From contig JAHLJT010009436.1 of assembly GCA_031308135.1 (NCBI GenBank), positions 115,974,916 to 116,038,915 on the forward strand: a stretch of 64,000 nt of DNA. Direction: 5' to 3'. This document shows positions 1 through 12,448 of this stretch, in pieces. The number at the start of each line of letters is the position of its first letter. The first letter of the stretch is position 1. The notes below the pieces were generated by a model, which was not told the origin of the DNA, ran no database searches, and saw nothing but the letters and a program-made list of their open reading frames with translations. The position numbers and the translations under genes were made by a program. The stretch comes from Acheta domesticus. Lineage: Eukaryota > Arthropoda > Insecta > Orthoptera > Gryllidae.

Positions 1-539
1 TCACAAGAGTTATTTCACCACAAGGCACATGTGGTGTCTCGAGGATCTTCCAACCGACCGCTGTATCGCGAATTTCCAACGCCTCTCGGAGATTTTTCGA
101 TCACTGGGGAATGGGACATTTGGGGATGGGGAATTGGCCCTTTGCACGGCCGTAACGATGACTATTCAGATTGGAAGCGGAAAAGGACTGCGCATGGTCC
201 AATGTCTTAACAACAAAATAATATGTAGCAAAAAATAAAAATCACCACACAACGCAAATGTTTTAACAATGAAAAACGAAACAAATATAAGGGAAACGAT
301 GAACAGACCAGGGAATGCATTGAACGATGTCGGGCTGTCGTTGGGATTCGCGGTAGCAATAAAACAAAATAACGTGCACGGGAATATTCAAGCAGACAAT
401 ATAAAAGAAAGAATATAGAGAGTGGCTGAGATTCCTCGGAGTCAACACCGTTGCCTGGACAGCATCGCTGACCAAGAGGTCCAAGGCAGGAGTCCCGACG
501 GAATCGGATTCTCGGAGCTAGCTGCATTGCTGGAGCGAA

Positions 540-905
540 TTCAACTAGATTGGAGGAGAATCCTATTAACCGGCTGCTCTGATTGGTGGTTTTCCCTGGT
601 TTCTTCGACCAAAGCCAGGTGCATGCCGGAGTGTTATCCTAACCAAGAGGCCACGCATTGCGCCGATTTTTTCTTTCTCATCTTTGTTCTCTCCATTCCC
701 CTTACACATACACACACATTTGAAACACTACACTACCACACATGTCGGGAGACCATTCGGGAACTTAAGAGCTCACCCCGCCTGGACCGGTGCCTGCTGG
801 CAGAGATATCTGGGATTGGAAACCCCACAAGCCGACATGTAGATCCTCGCCGGATCTAATATTCCAGCGGGGAAGGGACGTCTCATCACTCGGGATATAA
901 TGTGC
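540..905 (+). mobile_element. SINE-like family 1, copy F (plus orientation)
   Basis: It matches the reverse complement of the copies at 16480-16865 and 18058-18545: GGCTGCTCTGATTGGTGG, ggttttccctgg, tgccggagtg, tgtcgggaga and aaccccacaagccgacatgt all occur in the expected order. A CA-rich run (700-740) lies inside. It lacks the polymerase III head seen in copies A and B. The 145-codon frame over it is not taken as a gene. Confidence 0.7.
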
Positions 906-1037
906 ACTTCACTTATGGAACCAATGACTTAAGCAGTTGACTCACCTGGAAACAAATATTAACTCACTCTCTTACACTGAAACGAATTTGAGAAAAACTG
1001 AATTTGGATCAGAATCGAAGGGAAAGGGGGAATGCGA

Positions 1038-1385
1038 GGGCGGAGGCGAGGGCGAGGGCGAGGGGGAGGGCGAGGGCGAGGGCGAGGGGTGGGCGAGGGG
1101 GAGGGCGAGGGCGAGGGGGAGGGCGAGGAGGGGGAGGGCGAGATTGAGGGTGAGAGCGAGAGCGAGGGCGAGGGCGAGGGCGAGGGCGAGGGCGAGGGCG
1201 AGGGCGAGGGCGAGGGCGAGGGCGAGGGCGATGGCGAGGGCGAGAGCGCGGGCTAAAGCGAGGGCGACGGTGAGAGCGAGGGGGAGGGCGAGAGCGAGGG
1301 AGAGGACTCGAGCAAGGACGAGGGCGAGGGCGAGGTCGAGAGCGAGGCCGAGAGCGAGGGTGAGGGCCAGAGCGAGGGCCAGGGC
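1038..1385. repeat. (GGGCGA)n hexanucleotide array
   Basis: Nearly pure purine GGGCGA/GGGGGA units run for about 350 bp on the plus strand with sporadic GAGAGC variants. Because the period is a multiple of three, frames stay open in both directions, giving Arg/Ala- or Glu/Gly- and Pro/Arg-only translations that are artefacts. Confidence 0.95.
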
Positions 1386-2239
1386 CAGGAAGATGGAAAA
1401 GGCGTGTGAGACAGGCGACAGCGCGTGGGCGCAGGGGGCGTTCGGCGGGCGATGGCGTGACCGCGCAGGTCGATGGAGGCCAAGTGCGTGCTGCTCCCTT
1501 ACTCACTCAACCCCTTGGAGCCCCCGACGCTGCTCCTGCAGTGGGGGCCGACGCGCGACTGTAGAGAACATTGAAATATTCCAGCTCCGGTCTTTTTTGT
1601 TCGAAGATAGCTCCCGCGTCTGCAATGAATTCCGGTAGGATAAGGTTAAAGAATAAAAATGTTAAATGGGTTTAGAACGTTCTTTCAAGGTCAAATGAAA
1701 CTGAGATTAACTACGCACGAATGCATTCATGTATGCCTAGCCGTGTGAAGGGGAGCTTAGTGAACAGTAATGTATCAGAAGTGTCTAAGCATTTCCTTTT
1801 ATTTCGATAAGTTTAATGAAGTACTTTACATTTATTAAAAGAAAGAGAAAAGTTCTTCCCAAAATGTGTTTTCCGATCAGTAAATTCAGCTCCATATTTT
1901 ACAATTTATCACGCAGACTTAGCTCCATAATGCATCTGATTCGAAAACGAGGCGTTTTCCTTCAAACACCAAGCAATCGCATGATGTAAAACGTTTTAAA
2001 AGAGTTTCAATAATATCCATTCATAAACTAAGTTGATTGGCAGACTCCTGATATATTTTTTTATTCAATTCTGACATGTGGATAACCTGACTGCAATTTC
2101 AAATGCATTTTCCCGGTCTCTACACGAACATAGTATTACGCACTACAGTCAGCACTTCGGTACTCAATTAAACCATCGGCCATTCAGGTACGTACTACTA
2201 CTACTCTTCCTTCAAACTTCCGGGTGGCTCATGCATACG

Positions 2240-2560
2240 TTACGCGAGCGGAACCCTTTGGAGAGCCATTGGGGCTCGTAACTGGGATCGTCCGCCCAAA
2301 GCGGAAGCCGTCGCCGGCCGTCGCCCTGCCCTTCCGCAGCGCTCGCCAGCGTCCACTCCGAGTGGCCAAAGACGACGCGGCAGCGCCCCGGAAGACCCCG
2401 GCGCGTCACATCCGCTCCTGCCGTTCACACTGTGGGTGGCGACACCCGCGCTCGCACACGTGAGACTGGGTGGCGCGGCGCCGGCACTAGGCGCAGGTGC
2501 TCTGTGAGTGACGTCTGACGAGGTTGTGAGTGGGATGGCGAGAGGCGTGGAGGGAACGGT
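2240..2560. other. GC-rich island
   Basis: CpG-dense sequence in AT-rich surroundings. Overlapping open frames on both strands conflict and show no domain, so no gene is called. Confidence 0.6.
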
Positions 2561-2694
2561 TAGGTATGGCACTGACCGGAGCGGTCAAATGAACACCGCC
2601 AGGAAGTCTTCTTGCCGCATGCAAATAATTACTCTGCATGCCGTCACTCTGCATGCAATCAGCAAATAATTACATCCTCTTAACATCGTTTACA

Positions 2695-3060
2695 AACTAG
2701 TGGTGCTAAAATATCACGTACTTTCTCGCCCGTATTTTCACGGAAAATTATGCGAAAAGTGTTCAAATTTTCGAAATATTGTACATGACCTTATTTCAAA
2801 ACCTATCTTTAAGGAACAGATTTCATTAAGTGAAAAATCTCTGTCTTCATAATTGTAGTTGTAGGAAGAAGCCGAAAAATTTTAATTTGAACTGAATTTT
2901 TGCAATTTAATCAAAACGATGTAGCCATTTTTTAATTTTTGAAAATGTTTCAATGGCTTCATGCAAAGTACCCCCAAAATTAAAATATTGGTTTCAAATT
3001 CAAGGGGGTCGCGTTATCAGTCAAGTGGATTGGGGAATATTCATTCTGGAGGAAACATTA
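2695..3060 (+). repeat. Rep-A fragment
   Basis: It starts aactagtggtgctaaaat and follows the copy at 21830-22500 (ctttctcgccc, tattttcacg, gacctta-tttcaaaa, gatttcatta, aaaatctctgtctt, gtacccccaaaattaaaata). It is non-coding and truncated on the right. Confidence 0.75.
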
Positions 3061-3069
3061 ACAAAATTC

Positions 3070-4050
3070 AATAAAAGTACATTGCAGATAACGTATAAGT
3101 TCTCGATTACATTACCTTCCTCCTAATTTTTTTCGTCTTCTTTCTCTTGTTTCTACCGCGCTCTTTCTCGTTCACTCTCTCGTTCCCTCTCATCTTCATA
3201 AAATATTCAGCGATTCTCAAAACTTCCTTTGCATCTTCAAGATATTCAAGTTTCGTACGTCGTTTTCATCCTGAAAAACTTCTCCCGTTGCAATTCTATC
3301 GAATTATTTTATTATTTTCCCGACGACTCAATAGCATAACAAATCAGAGTTGAAAACATACTTTGCGAAGTAAAGATTCTTGTATTTTATATTTCGATAC
3401 CGTACACCAGAAGAATAGAAGATATTTTCATGTATTTATCATAAGACATGAGATGAAGTACATTTTCGATATTCTTGATATTTTAATATTCAGAGACGAG
3501 CGTGTCTTCTACGATTCAGTAGTCCATTCGAAGTTAACAATTGGAACCTCATTGTAAAGTGACAATAATTTTATGATTAAAACATGAAAAAGATTGTTGG
3601 AAAGGATGGCAACGCGCAACTAAACGCTTTGGAAGGAAAAAACCTCATACAGTTGGCTTAAATGTACTGGAATTTACGACTCACTCTGCTACTTCTATAC
3701 ACTTACGAGTCTATCGTAGTGCCCTGGCGATGAGCCATTTGGGGATGCTGAAGACAACTGGGCTGTGTCGCTCCAAATGGCACCACCTGTTGTGATTTCG
3801 AACTGGAGTTCTGACGCACTCTATCTTATACATGCATCCCCATGCTGGTAATTCTTATATATCTTCCACTGTTTTTCTCATAGTTCCTTGCTCTTCATTC
3901 ACTTATTATTCTAATTTATTTAAACTTATAAAATATAAAAGTAAAGAATAAATTCAAAAATATATAATCACTAAATTGAAAACTCTTTCTACGAAATTGA
4001 AAAGTATATATAACATAATTTTCTTCGTCCTCGGGATGGTATCGTAAAGT
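3070..4050. other. No gene seen
   Basis: AT-rich sequence; two frames of 64-68 codons (3147-3353, 3363-3557) lack any recognisable feature. Confidence 0.6.
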
Positions 4051-4064
4051 TTGGGCAACTAAAG

Positions 4065-4988
4065 CAGGACGTTTTCGCTCCATAGAGCCAAAGCCGATTG
4101 CTCCCAGCTCTCAGCGGGCGGGCGGGACCCAGCGAGAGCACTATGAGAAATTCAAGTGTCAAACACAGGTGTGTGACAAATTCAACCATGCCGGTCATCG
4201 CTCCGCACTGACGTGATTTCGTCCACTGACACCCGTGTTTCGTCTTCAAGCGTAAATACCATAACAAACATTGCCACTGTCTTTAGGTAGTTATTGTCAC
4301 ATCCAATAACATTAGATAACAATAATTAAACAAATAATTCAGTCAAGAAAATAATTTCTTCAAATATCAATGAGAAAATGTGTGGCAGAAACAATTACTT
4401 AATGTTGAATTGGCAGAAATCATGTAAATATTTTTGTCTAAGAGCTATAATGCAAACAAACCATCAAAAAGTATTCAGCGTTACTCTAAAGAGAGTATTA
4501 ATTTTTTCCACATTTTAAAAATCCTTTTTCTCGCACAATGCTTTCAATATTTGGTTCAAATGATTGAGCGCAACTTGACCTCAGTACACTGTCAAGTTGT
4601 AATCGAAGAGAGATTTTCTCAGCATCGATTTTTCAAATTTTCATACTATAAAAAAGATTCTCACAAACACACGTAGACCCAAACAAATTTAAAATTAGGG
4701 CAGCGTATATGACAAAATCGTCAGCTCGTATGACAAACCAAACATTTTATATTATCTCCAGTTTTTGAAAAATAAACGTTCCCATTAATTTTGAAAAATT
4801 AACTAAATTATCGTAACAATATTACGGGAGCCACTTGCCTCCTCTTCCATGACAACACATTTTGCAACGACGCCTGGTGTGAAACTGAGCCGTCCGATTT
4901 TTCGCTTCTACCTCTCAACGCGCCCCCCTCCCCCGAAGGCCACTGCCGACGGCTCTTTGCTATCGAATCGTGTTTCTGATGAGCCCTG
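4065..4988. mobile_element. hAT-type MITE copy 1, 924 bp
   Basis: It is flanked by a perfect 8-bp duplication AACTAAAG (4057-4064 and 4989-4996). The right end is TGATGAGCCCTG; the left end CAGGACGTTTTCGCTCCATA is a shortened form of CAGGGCTCGTCACGTTTTC seen in copy 2. CAGGG-type ends plus an 8-bp duplication are hallmarks of hAT elements. Its two outer parts (about 4065-4240 and 4835-4988) match copy 2 at 12449-12822. The 590 bp between them has no match there and no coding potential. Confidence 0.88.
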
Positions 4989-4996
4989 AACTAAAG

Positions 4997-6385
4997 TAAG
5001 TAGAAACTAGGATATTTTTGGACATAATGTACGGTTTAAGCAGTGCTGCCCCAAAACATGTTTCGGATAGAAGGTCTTCATAAGCAATAAAAAATTAAAA
5101 ACTCACCGGGTCGATAAAAAATGTGCTATTGGCACATAGGCGCAGTAAACCCTACTTTTTCGCGCCGCGCAATTTGGTTTCGTAGTTTGAGTGATGGAGT
5201 CAGAAGGAGTGGCAACTGCTCTTTCACGTTTGGGCGAAGACGGCGCCTCGCGCATGCGCGGGCAGTCGCTCGCTTCGGAACTCGAGGTTCGTGGGGGCTG
5301 AGGAATTAAATATCCCTAGTCGCGAGGGGCAGTAAGAATGTATAACGTTGGTGGGGGAACGCTATTGAAGATTAATTATAAGTCAAAGTGTGATTCAACT
5401 AAACCCACTAACAATTCGCATAATACGCATAAAATGATGGTTTATTACAAAAAACTAAAATTGAGAAAAACTAATAAATGAGGAAAGGATGTAATAAAAA
5501 TACGAACGACAGAGGAGAACACCCCTGACGAGACCAGACTAACACACATCTCCTGCTCCCATTCCTGGCAGAGGAATAGAAGACGTTCAAACGGAGGACT
5601 GCGCGCACGTACGTGCAATTTCTGGGAACACGGCGGATAAATCGATAGGGAAGCTCTTGGGTTCCGAGAACCCAGAGTGTGTAAACATTTATAAGAAGTA
5701 TTACAGAACTAAATTGTATTCTTTCATGCGACGCGGCGTCCAGTGGCAACAATGACACATAAATCAAAATCCCATTAGGTGGCCTCATCATCCTATCTAA
5801 AGTCGCCTAACAGTTCTCTAGAGGACCGCGGATACCAGTTTAAGAACCTATTACTTATAACGAAGGACTTTTTGAAATGAAAATAAACGTTAAATTTAAT
5901 ATTAGAGATACTAAATTGTGTCCCACAATTCACAATGAATTATTAATTTGGGAGTTTGATTTCGCCCTGTCAGATTTGACGGGTTATCCCTAATTAAAAT
6001 TCAAAACGCCCGATAAGACGATAGTGGAGATGATTCATTTCGCAGACATGTCAATCGTAGTTGTAGACACGCCGGTTGAGAACGTGGCAGTGGCTTTGTT
6101 CAATCCGAGCGTCTAGTCTTTTAACGTAGGCAAAAGCCAAGGTTAGGGAGAACGAGAAAGCAAAAGTACAGAATACAAAAAGCGCGTCGTCGTGACGATA
6201 TTTAAAATACATAATTTGGCGTTGGTCAGAAAAAGATGGTAGTGGCGTTGACACAGTTGGGTTGATAGTAGAGTATTGCCTGTCCGGGAGGCGCCACATC
6301 GTAGGCATAGATGCCAACTTGACAGTAGTCTCAACTTTTACGCCACGTGTTTTCTCGACTGGGGTCTGGATTGATTGATTCGTGT
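4997..6385. other. No gene seen
   Basis: Mixed composition between hAT MITE copy 1 and SINE-like copy A, with a short GC-rich stretch at 5155-5290. Nothing was recognised. Confidence 0.55.
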
Positions 6386-6387
6386 TT

Positions 6388-6905
6388 CCAGGCACGTCAA
6401 CTGCTATGGTCATTAGACTCGAAATTAATATTTACATCATTTATTAGCGAGGTAGCAATGCTCTTCCCGCGATGAATGGTGAGAACTGGCGCCGACCTAT
6501 AAGTAGCCTTGTGTGGTTTTCCCCAACCAGGTATATTCCAATGGCGGAGCACCTCCCCAGCTAGGACAAGCACTAATACTCCCGACTGTTCTCCCGACTT
6601 GGTGTGTGAGTGTATGTAAGGAGTGAGGAAATGCCAAGGAAGATGAAGGAAAGATCCCACGCGGACCGTGGCCCGTTTGTTAAAATAGCCAGGTGTTTAT
6701 CGGAGAAACCACGGCAAACTGCCGATCAGATCAGCTAGCCTCTGGAATTCTCCTGCTGACAGCGGCTAAACGCGACCCAGCTATCTGTCTAGTGTCAAAA
6801 ATCCTGCTACCGTCAGAACTCGAACTTTCGGATCTCCCTGTGAGAGGCACTGGAATGACATCAGTTGACGTCCTGCGCCAACTAAGCCGGTCTGGCGTCT
6901 TCGAA
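6388..6905 (-). mobile_element. SINE-like family 1, copy A
   Basis: It shares with copy B the tail-side cgtcaact-ct--ggtcattag, then tctcccga, gtccgtggccc-type, cggagaaaccacg, aaaactaccgatcag-type, ctagtgtcaaaaatcct and the B-box zone. On the minus strand the promoter-like side is near 6800-6900, with AAGTTCGAGTTCTGAC as a degenerate B box. It is about 515 bp long. The several open frames here are on both strands and conflict. Confidence 0.75.
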
Positions 6906-6959
6906 TGGGCGATGAAGAGTCTGTGAATGACGAGTCCATAAGCCGAGCACGATGCATTC

Positions 6960-7320
6960 GGGATGGAGTGTTGCCGGTGGCGTGTGTTGCTCCGGAAGCA
7001 GACCGCAGGGGTAGTAGCGACACAAGTGGAGGCTGCCGCGACGCGTCGCATCGCGTCGCCTGTTCCCAGCTGCCCCCGAGAGGCCGCACCTGCCGGCAGC
7101 GGGGGCGTCCCGCACGGCAGCCGATGCGTCCCAGGGGCGCGTGACGACCCTTCTTCCCGTCACGATTCGTCATCGCGCCCCCAGAGGGCAGCGCCGTGAA
7201 GGCAACGGGGCCTTGGAGAATCCGGCGCTTCCGCGGTGGCAGGCGATGCGGGCGCTGGCTATGATATCAGCGGGTTCTCCCGGAACGACCCAAGGTTCCC
7301 CGAGCAGCCACGCCTCGAAG
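6960..7320. other. GC-rich island
   Basis: CpG-dense, directly after SINE-like copy A. Five overlapping frames on both strands reflect base composition only. Confidence 0.6.
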
Positions 7321-8059
7321 GGTCATTTGGCATTAAATTGCTATTAGGCGTTTCGAGAGAATTGCTAACGCTCTGAATAGATCGCATCGTGGAGCAAGAT
7401 TCATCCACGACAGCAGGTTACAACTAGAAGTGTTACAACAGCACATGCTTTCTCGCATTATTGGAAATAGTTATGTACTATTGAAATATTGAAATTTACG
7501 CCATACTAAAAACTCAGTTATTACTTGAAAAAGCCCAGTTCAAATGAAGGGTCTATGTCAGGAACAGTAATGATTTCTAACTTGACGAAACAAACATGAA
7601 CACATTTAAGTATTGCAGTATTGCAGCACATACAGAAAAGAAAGAATCATATTTAACACAAGTTTGCCTTGATGACATCGAAGTAAGCTAACAATCTCTG
7701 AATCAGCGATCAAACTTCTTGAAGTACCCACCACAGTTAGTTCTTTGTTAAAAATAAATTATTATTTCCCTTCAATATATTTCATTTCATTAGAATGTTA
7801 TCTACATCGTAATATTAATACAAACGGCAGCTATCACAAAAAGTATTAGAATTCCCAGCCACCGTGTTGCCATTTTACGAATGACATTTTGATAACGCAT
7901 CGAACAAAGCGCGGGAAATTCGAATTTATCATTTCGATTGGTTTCCAATTTTCGAAAATACAGACAGTACAAAAAAAGGGACATGCACCACTTTCTTCAC
8001 CTTTCTTTGGTACATGCGTGAAAAAATAAAGAACAAAATGGGAGTCGTTTCTGAGAAAC

Positions 8060-8870
8060 CCTCACCTGCTTGTTTGGCGCAAAATCACGCAAAAAATATT
8101 TATATTTTCGAAACTTGAACATGAGCTTATTTGAAGATGTTTCTGATGAACATATTTCATGAAGAAAAATGTATCTTCATAATTGAAGGGCACAGTAGAA
8201 CAAGGACCTATCCCACAGTTTTTTGTGAAATTGAGGCAAAACTTCAAATATTTTTATTTTTAGAGTAGTATGTTATTTAAATCGAGTGTGAACTTATATG
8301 CAAGTGTACTGTGCTTAAAAGTTTTAAAATGTACTGAGTTGTATGAGGGAAGTTTAGGTAAATCCCTCATATTTCAGAACTATATCAATGTGGAATAGCC
8401 CCTTGTTCTATTGATCCCTTCAATAATAGTTGAAGGAAAACGCTGAAAAGATTTTAATTTATGCAATTTTCGACAAATAAGGGATTTTAACGAAAATGAG
8501 ACTTTACCCTTTCTCTTAAGCGTTCTTTATTCTATCTCATTCAATCTCTTGGTGCCACTGAAAGTTTTGAAAAAGGCCCAGGGACACAAGCGTTGTTTAT
8601 AGGCAGTTGGACACACAGGCTGGCGGACAGACTTTATAACGTCAATCGATATTTCGGTATGAAGGAACCACAAAACATGGCTTCTGACTACACAACGTGA
8701 GGAAGTAATTTACTATATACGTACCATTTTTTCGTTACCAGGGCCCGACAATAAGTTTTCTGTCTAAAATTCACCTTTTTTCCATTTTCGGCATTTACGA
8801 TTCTTTCTCGGTACTGCGTAAGCAATAACGATAAAGTTAAATATAACGTCAAGGGTACCTCATGATGTCA
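8060..8870 (+). repeat. Rep-A copy, diverged
   Basis: It carries the family blocks cgcaaaatcacgcaaaa, gaacatgagcttattt, atatttcatgaag, aaaaggccca, ggacacacaggctggcgg, caaaacatggcttctgac and cgttaccagggcccgacaat. The ggcagt/ggacag part near 8600-8640 corresponds to the GGACGGACGG run of the copy at 21.8 kb. Confidence 0.6.
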
Positions 8871-8879
8871 CTATTTATC

Positions 8880-9870
8880 TAAAATAAAATTATACAAGAC
8901 GATCTCATTTTCAAAAACCTAAATTGCAAAGAAGCGTTTTACATTTTTGCTATGATTAATTGCAATGGTAATTTGCTGTGATCATTTTTGCGTGATTAAA
9001 AAACAAAAATCGAAAAAGAAATTGTACACACATATAAATGACGAAATAATTGCGGAACTGAAAGCTACTATGGATTTCTTTCGAAAATTGTTCTTGGATA
9101 AGATTAGGTAAAGTTCTTGCACTGACATGCGTTTGAGATATGCATTTTCCGAGAACTGTGTTAAAACGAAAAATCAATGAAGATCTACATACATCCAACA
9201 CAGCTGTTGCCTCACAGTACACCTCAAATTCTGAGAACGCTAGGAGGAAAATGGGATTGACACATGAAATGATAATAAGAGCTTGGAACATAGGTAAGAC
9301 AATTTTCAAACCAGAATGACGATAAGTTTAGTTTATTTATGTCACTTTTTCATTAGTTAGAAACATATTGCTCTCTCTTCCTCTAAAAGAGTGCTGATTA
9401 AAATGGCGATTGTAAAATCTGAACGTGTACACTTAGGTCTGTAATGGTGTTGGAAAAGATAGTACTAGATACGTAAAATAAAAACGTGTATATTCCCCTT
9501 GAAATATTTAGAACAGCAACCGACAGAAGCCATAGCGAAAATGTCCGTCGCCATCGCAATCACTGTCCGAGAAACGGGAAACGACAGAATGAAAAAGGAA
9601 AAGCATAATCATAACAATCATGTAATAATTATGATTACTACTAAATATTGTATTAATTATTTTGACACTTCCATATTTATAATATGTCTCGTTCTAGAAT
9701 TGTCTTATTATGCAATGCAAAAGGATATTTTTAAACTCTTAACACGTTTTCTACTGTGAGATAATAAAGCATTTTTAACAGATCAATACTCAAACAACTC
9801 AAATAAATATTGTTATTCTATGACTGAAGTAATTACACGCGCAGAGAAGTAACTTTATTACGTCGGAGCC
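8880..9870. other. No gene seen
   Basis: AT-rich; a 117-codon minus frame (8956-9309) and an 86-codon plus frame (9499-9759) have no recognisable domain. Confidence 0.55.
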
Positions 9871-9879
9871 CATTTTCCG

Positions 9880-10200
9880 ATCGCGACTTCGCACTCCCCT
9901 TCGGGCCTTTTTTTCGGATTCCGCAGTGGCCGTCCGTTGCGGCCACATGGCTTCCCCTGGCGCACCTGGCAGCGGCGCGGCGCGACGGCGTGGCCGGCGG
10001 CAGGTGAGGGTTTCCCCCGGCGCGGCGCGGAGCGGCGGCCGCGTGGCAGATGGATATATCGACCGCAGGCGCGAGGCCGCACGCAACGGCGCCATTCATG
10101 GAACTCGTGGCGCTGGGGCGCCAGCGGCGGGGACGGAGTGGTGGCGGCGGCGGGACGGAGCGGGGACAGGGCGGGAGGAGTGAGGGGAGGGTGCAAGTGA
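9880..10200. other. GC-rich island
   Basis: Very CpG-dense with GCGCGGCGCG-type runs. There is no supported ORF. Confidence 0.6.
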
Positions 10201-10469
10201 GCGGGGCAGTAGTTGGTACTGTGACGGCGTTTTTGGTGGTAAAGATGGAGTAAATAGAAGGACCTTCTAGCGTAAAGAAAGGCTGCATAGCTTTTAGCAA
10301 CAGATACGACGAATTTGGAAGTGGCTGGTAATAGCAGTCAGAACCATGGTGATGGTCCCTTGAATATGGTGGGTCAGAAAATTTCTAGTATTGGTGATAT
10401 GTGAGGTACGGAGATCAGAAGGGGGAAATGCGGCAATACTATTTCTATGGTGGGAATGAACTCTCAAAA

Positions 10470-10800
10470 ACGTTTTTCGCCAACAGACGCTATGGCAACA
10501 CCGTCGCTGAACGACGAAGCGTGGAGGAGGGTGGAAGACCGAAAAAATGATGGGGCGAGAGGGTGTAAAACTACGGGCCGGGGTCGCCGGGCCCGAGGGG
10601 GCGAGAGGAGCGGTGGACCGGAAGTGCTGGCGGGCGCTGCCGCACCAAGTTAAACGCCCGGCGGCTGACGGAAGCCGCTGACGCCACCGTCACCTCCGTC
10701 GCCGGCGACGCGCATCCGCCTCCGCCCGCGCTAAACCCGGAGCGCGTATAAATACGCTCGAGGAGTGGAGATCGGACTATCGCCCGCGCAGTTGGCAACC
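10470..10800. promoter_or_regulatory. GC-rich island ending in a TATA box
   Basis: The island contains CGGGCCCGAGG and GTCGCCGGCGACGCGC and ends with a TATA element at 10747. This is the strongest promoter-like island in the window. No downstream coding exon was recognised. Confidence 0.4.
10747..10754 (+). promoter_or_regulatory. TATA box candidate
   Basis: TATAAATA stands in GC-rich context (gcgcgtataaatacgc). An initiator-like GCAGTT lies 41 bp on, slightly far; the usual 30-bp point falls at ggactatcg, which is a weak initiator. A plus-strand start near 10778-10790 is possible. Confidence 0.35.
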
Positions 10801-10993
10801 TCCAAGATCTTCCGAACTTCAAATATTAATAATTCTTAGGTACTGACTGAATATCATGAGTGGAAAACAATGCCAACAACAATTTTGGTAACTTATTTTT
10901 CATTAAATATTGGGTTAAATTAATATTTGTTCATTAAATGTTGGGTAGGCTCCGCCTTGCAGCCTAATAGGTAGCTACGCCACTGCATCCCTG

Positions 10994-11508
10994 GAGCGTC
11001 AACTTCTAAGGTCATTAGTTTCGTAAGAGTAGTGCGTGCTTTATTTCAGAAGGTGGTGGTGATCGTTCACCGCTGGGTGGTGAGATCCGCCGCCAACCTC
11101 ACCGTCGGATAGCAGGGTTTTCCAAATCAGGTATCTCACACCAGCTGGGCACGGCCCCAGCCGAGACATGCTCGAAGCTCCCGACTGGTCTCCCGCTATG
11201 TAAGTGTATTCACGTGCGTGTAAGTAAGGGGTGAGGACAGGACAAGAAAAGGGAAGGAAGGATTTGCGCGCGGTCCGTGACCCTTTGTTAGGGTATTGTT
11301 CCGGCACTCGCCTAGTGTTGATCGGAGAAACCACGAAAAACTACCGATCAGAGCAGCTAGAATTCTTCACCAGACAAAGGCTAAACTCGACCCAGCGATC
11401 TAGCTAGTGTGGAAAATCCTACTACGGTCGGGATTCAAACCGTAAGACCTCCCCGCCAGAGGCGCTGCAGTCACATCATTCAATGCCCTAAGCCACCTGA
11501 GACGGTAA
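10994..11508 (-). mobile_element. SINE-like family 1, copy B (most complete)
   Basis: On the minus strand there is an A-box-like TGGCTTAGGGCA (about 11502-11491) and a B box GGTTTGAATCC (11441-11431), followed by a 400-bp body and the tail CTAATGACCTTAGAAGTTGA. The tail is shared with SINE family 2 (28.3 and 41.5 kb). The A-to-B box spacing (about 50 bp) is tRNA-like. Confidence 0.78.
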
Positions 11509-11534
11509 AGAAGAACTAGATATTCCCACTTATT

Positions 11535-11660
11535 TTATACCAGGGCCCGACAATAACAGATTTTCTGTCGAAAAATTCGATTTCTAACTCACGATTACAA
11601 TTCTTTCTTTACTAGTTACGTAGTAAGGCGAGAATGTAAAAACATCGAGGTCGGAGGTTA
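11535..11660 (+). repeat. Rep-A end fragment
   Basis: It shares taccagggcccgacaataa, ttttctgtc and acgattacaattctttct with the end of the copy at 8060-8870. It lies directly beside SINE-like copy B. Confidence 0.6.
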
Positions 11661-12448
11661 CATCTTGTGGCGTTGAAGAACTGCCATAAATACAGAAACC
11701 TGGATGGCCGCCGCGATTTAATAACTGTTCATCCTATAACCCTGCCAAGAAGCATACAAGAATTGAGAACATAATGATAACTGAAAGCATTATAGAGGAT
11801 TTTCGAGTATATCAATATACGTTATGTGTAGATTGGAGATTCTCAAATCTCACAATTGGAATTCTCCATATAACTGGATAAAGAAAAGGATCGGCTAGGT
11901 ATAAAATAGTCGGCACAAAAAATGACTACTCTCTGTGTTAATGGACTATATTCCCTACTACAGCTAGGGAAATGTAGTTCAAGAAACGCAACAGCAAATG
12001 TTTAATTGGCCCCTCATTCTCGTAAGAATGAACGCAGAATGAAAAGAGGCGTCTAAGAATCTTACACTGTTCTCGCAATTTCCAGTTTTAAACACCTGTT
12101 GAAAGTGAACGAGGGGTTTGGGCAAGCTTTCTCTCCTGTTGTCAGTAGTGGCGGAAACACAACTCCTCGGGCAGTGAAGTTCAACACAATGAGGGAACCT
12201 TATTCTCGGCTGCTTTCGCGAAAGCACTGGAAAGATAAAAAGATCGTTGCCGCGCAAAACTGATATTTTTTAGTACATCTCCTTTACGATTGTCAATTAT
12301 TGGCGCAGTAAAATGCGATCTAAAATGTATTTGCAGTAAATACATGATAAATCATTTACAGAACACACGGCGAAAAGCCGGCATAATTCGTTGTACTCTC
12401 CACGACATTCTGAAATGGGTTTTCATTTTTCTTTATGAGACTCTAGAC

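Noticed and set aside
937..1638. A 233-codon plus frame and a 165-codon minus frame
   Set aside because: Both come from the GGGCGA array, where a period divisible by three keeps all frames open. The translations are low-complexity polymers.
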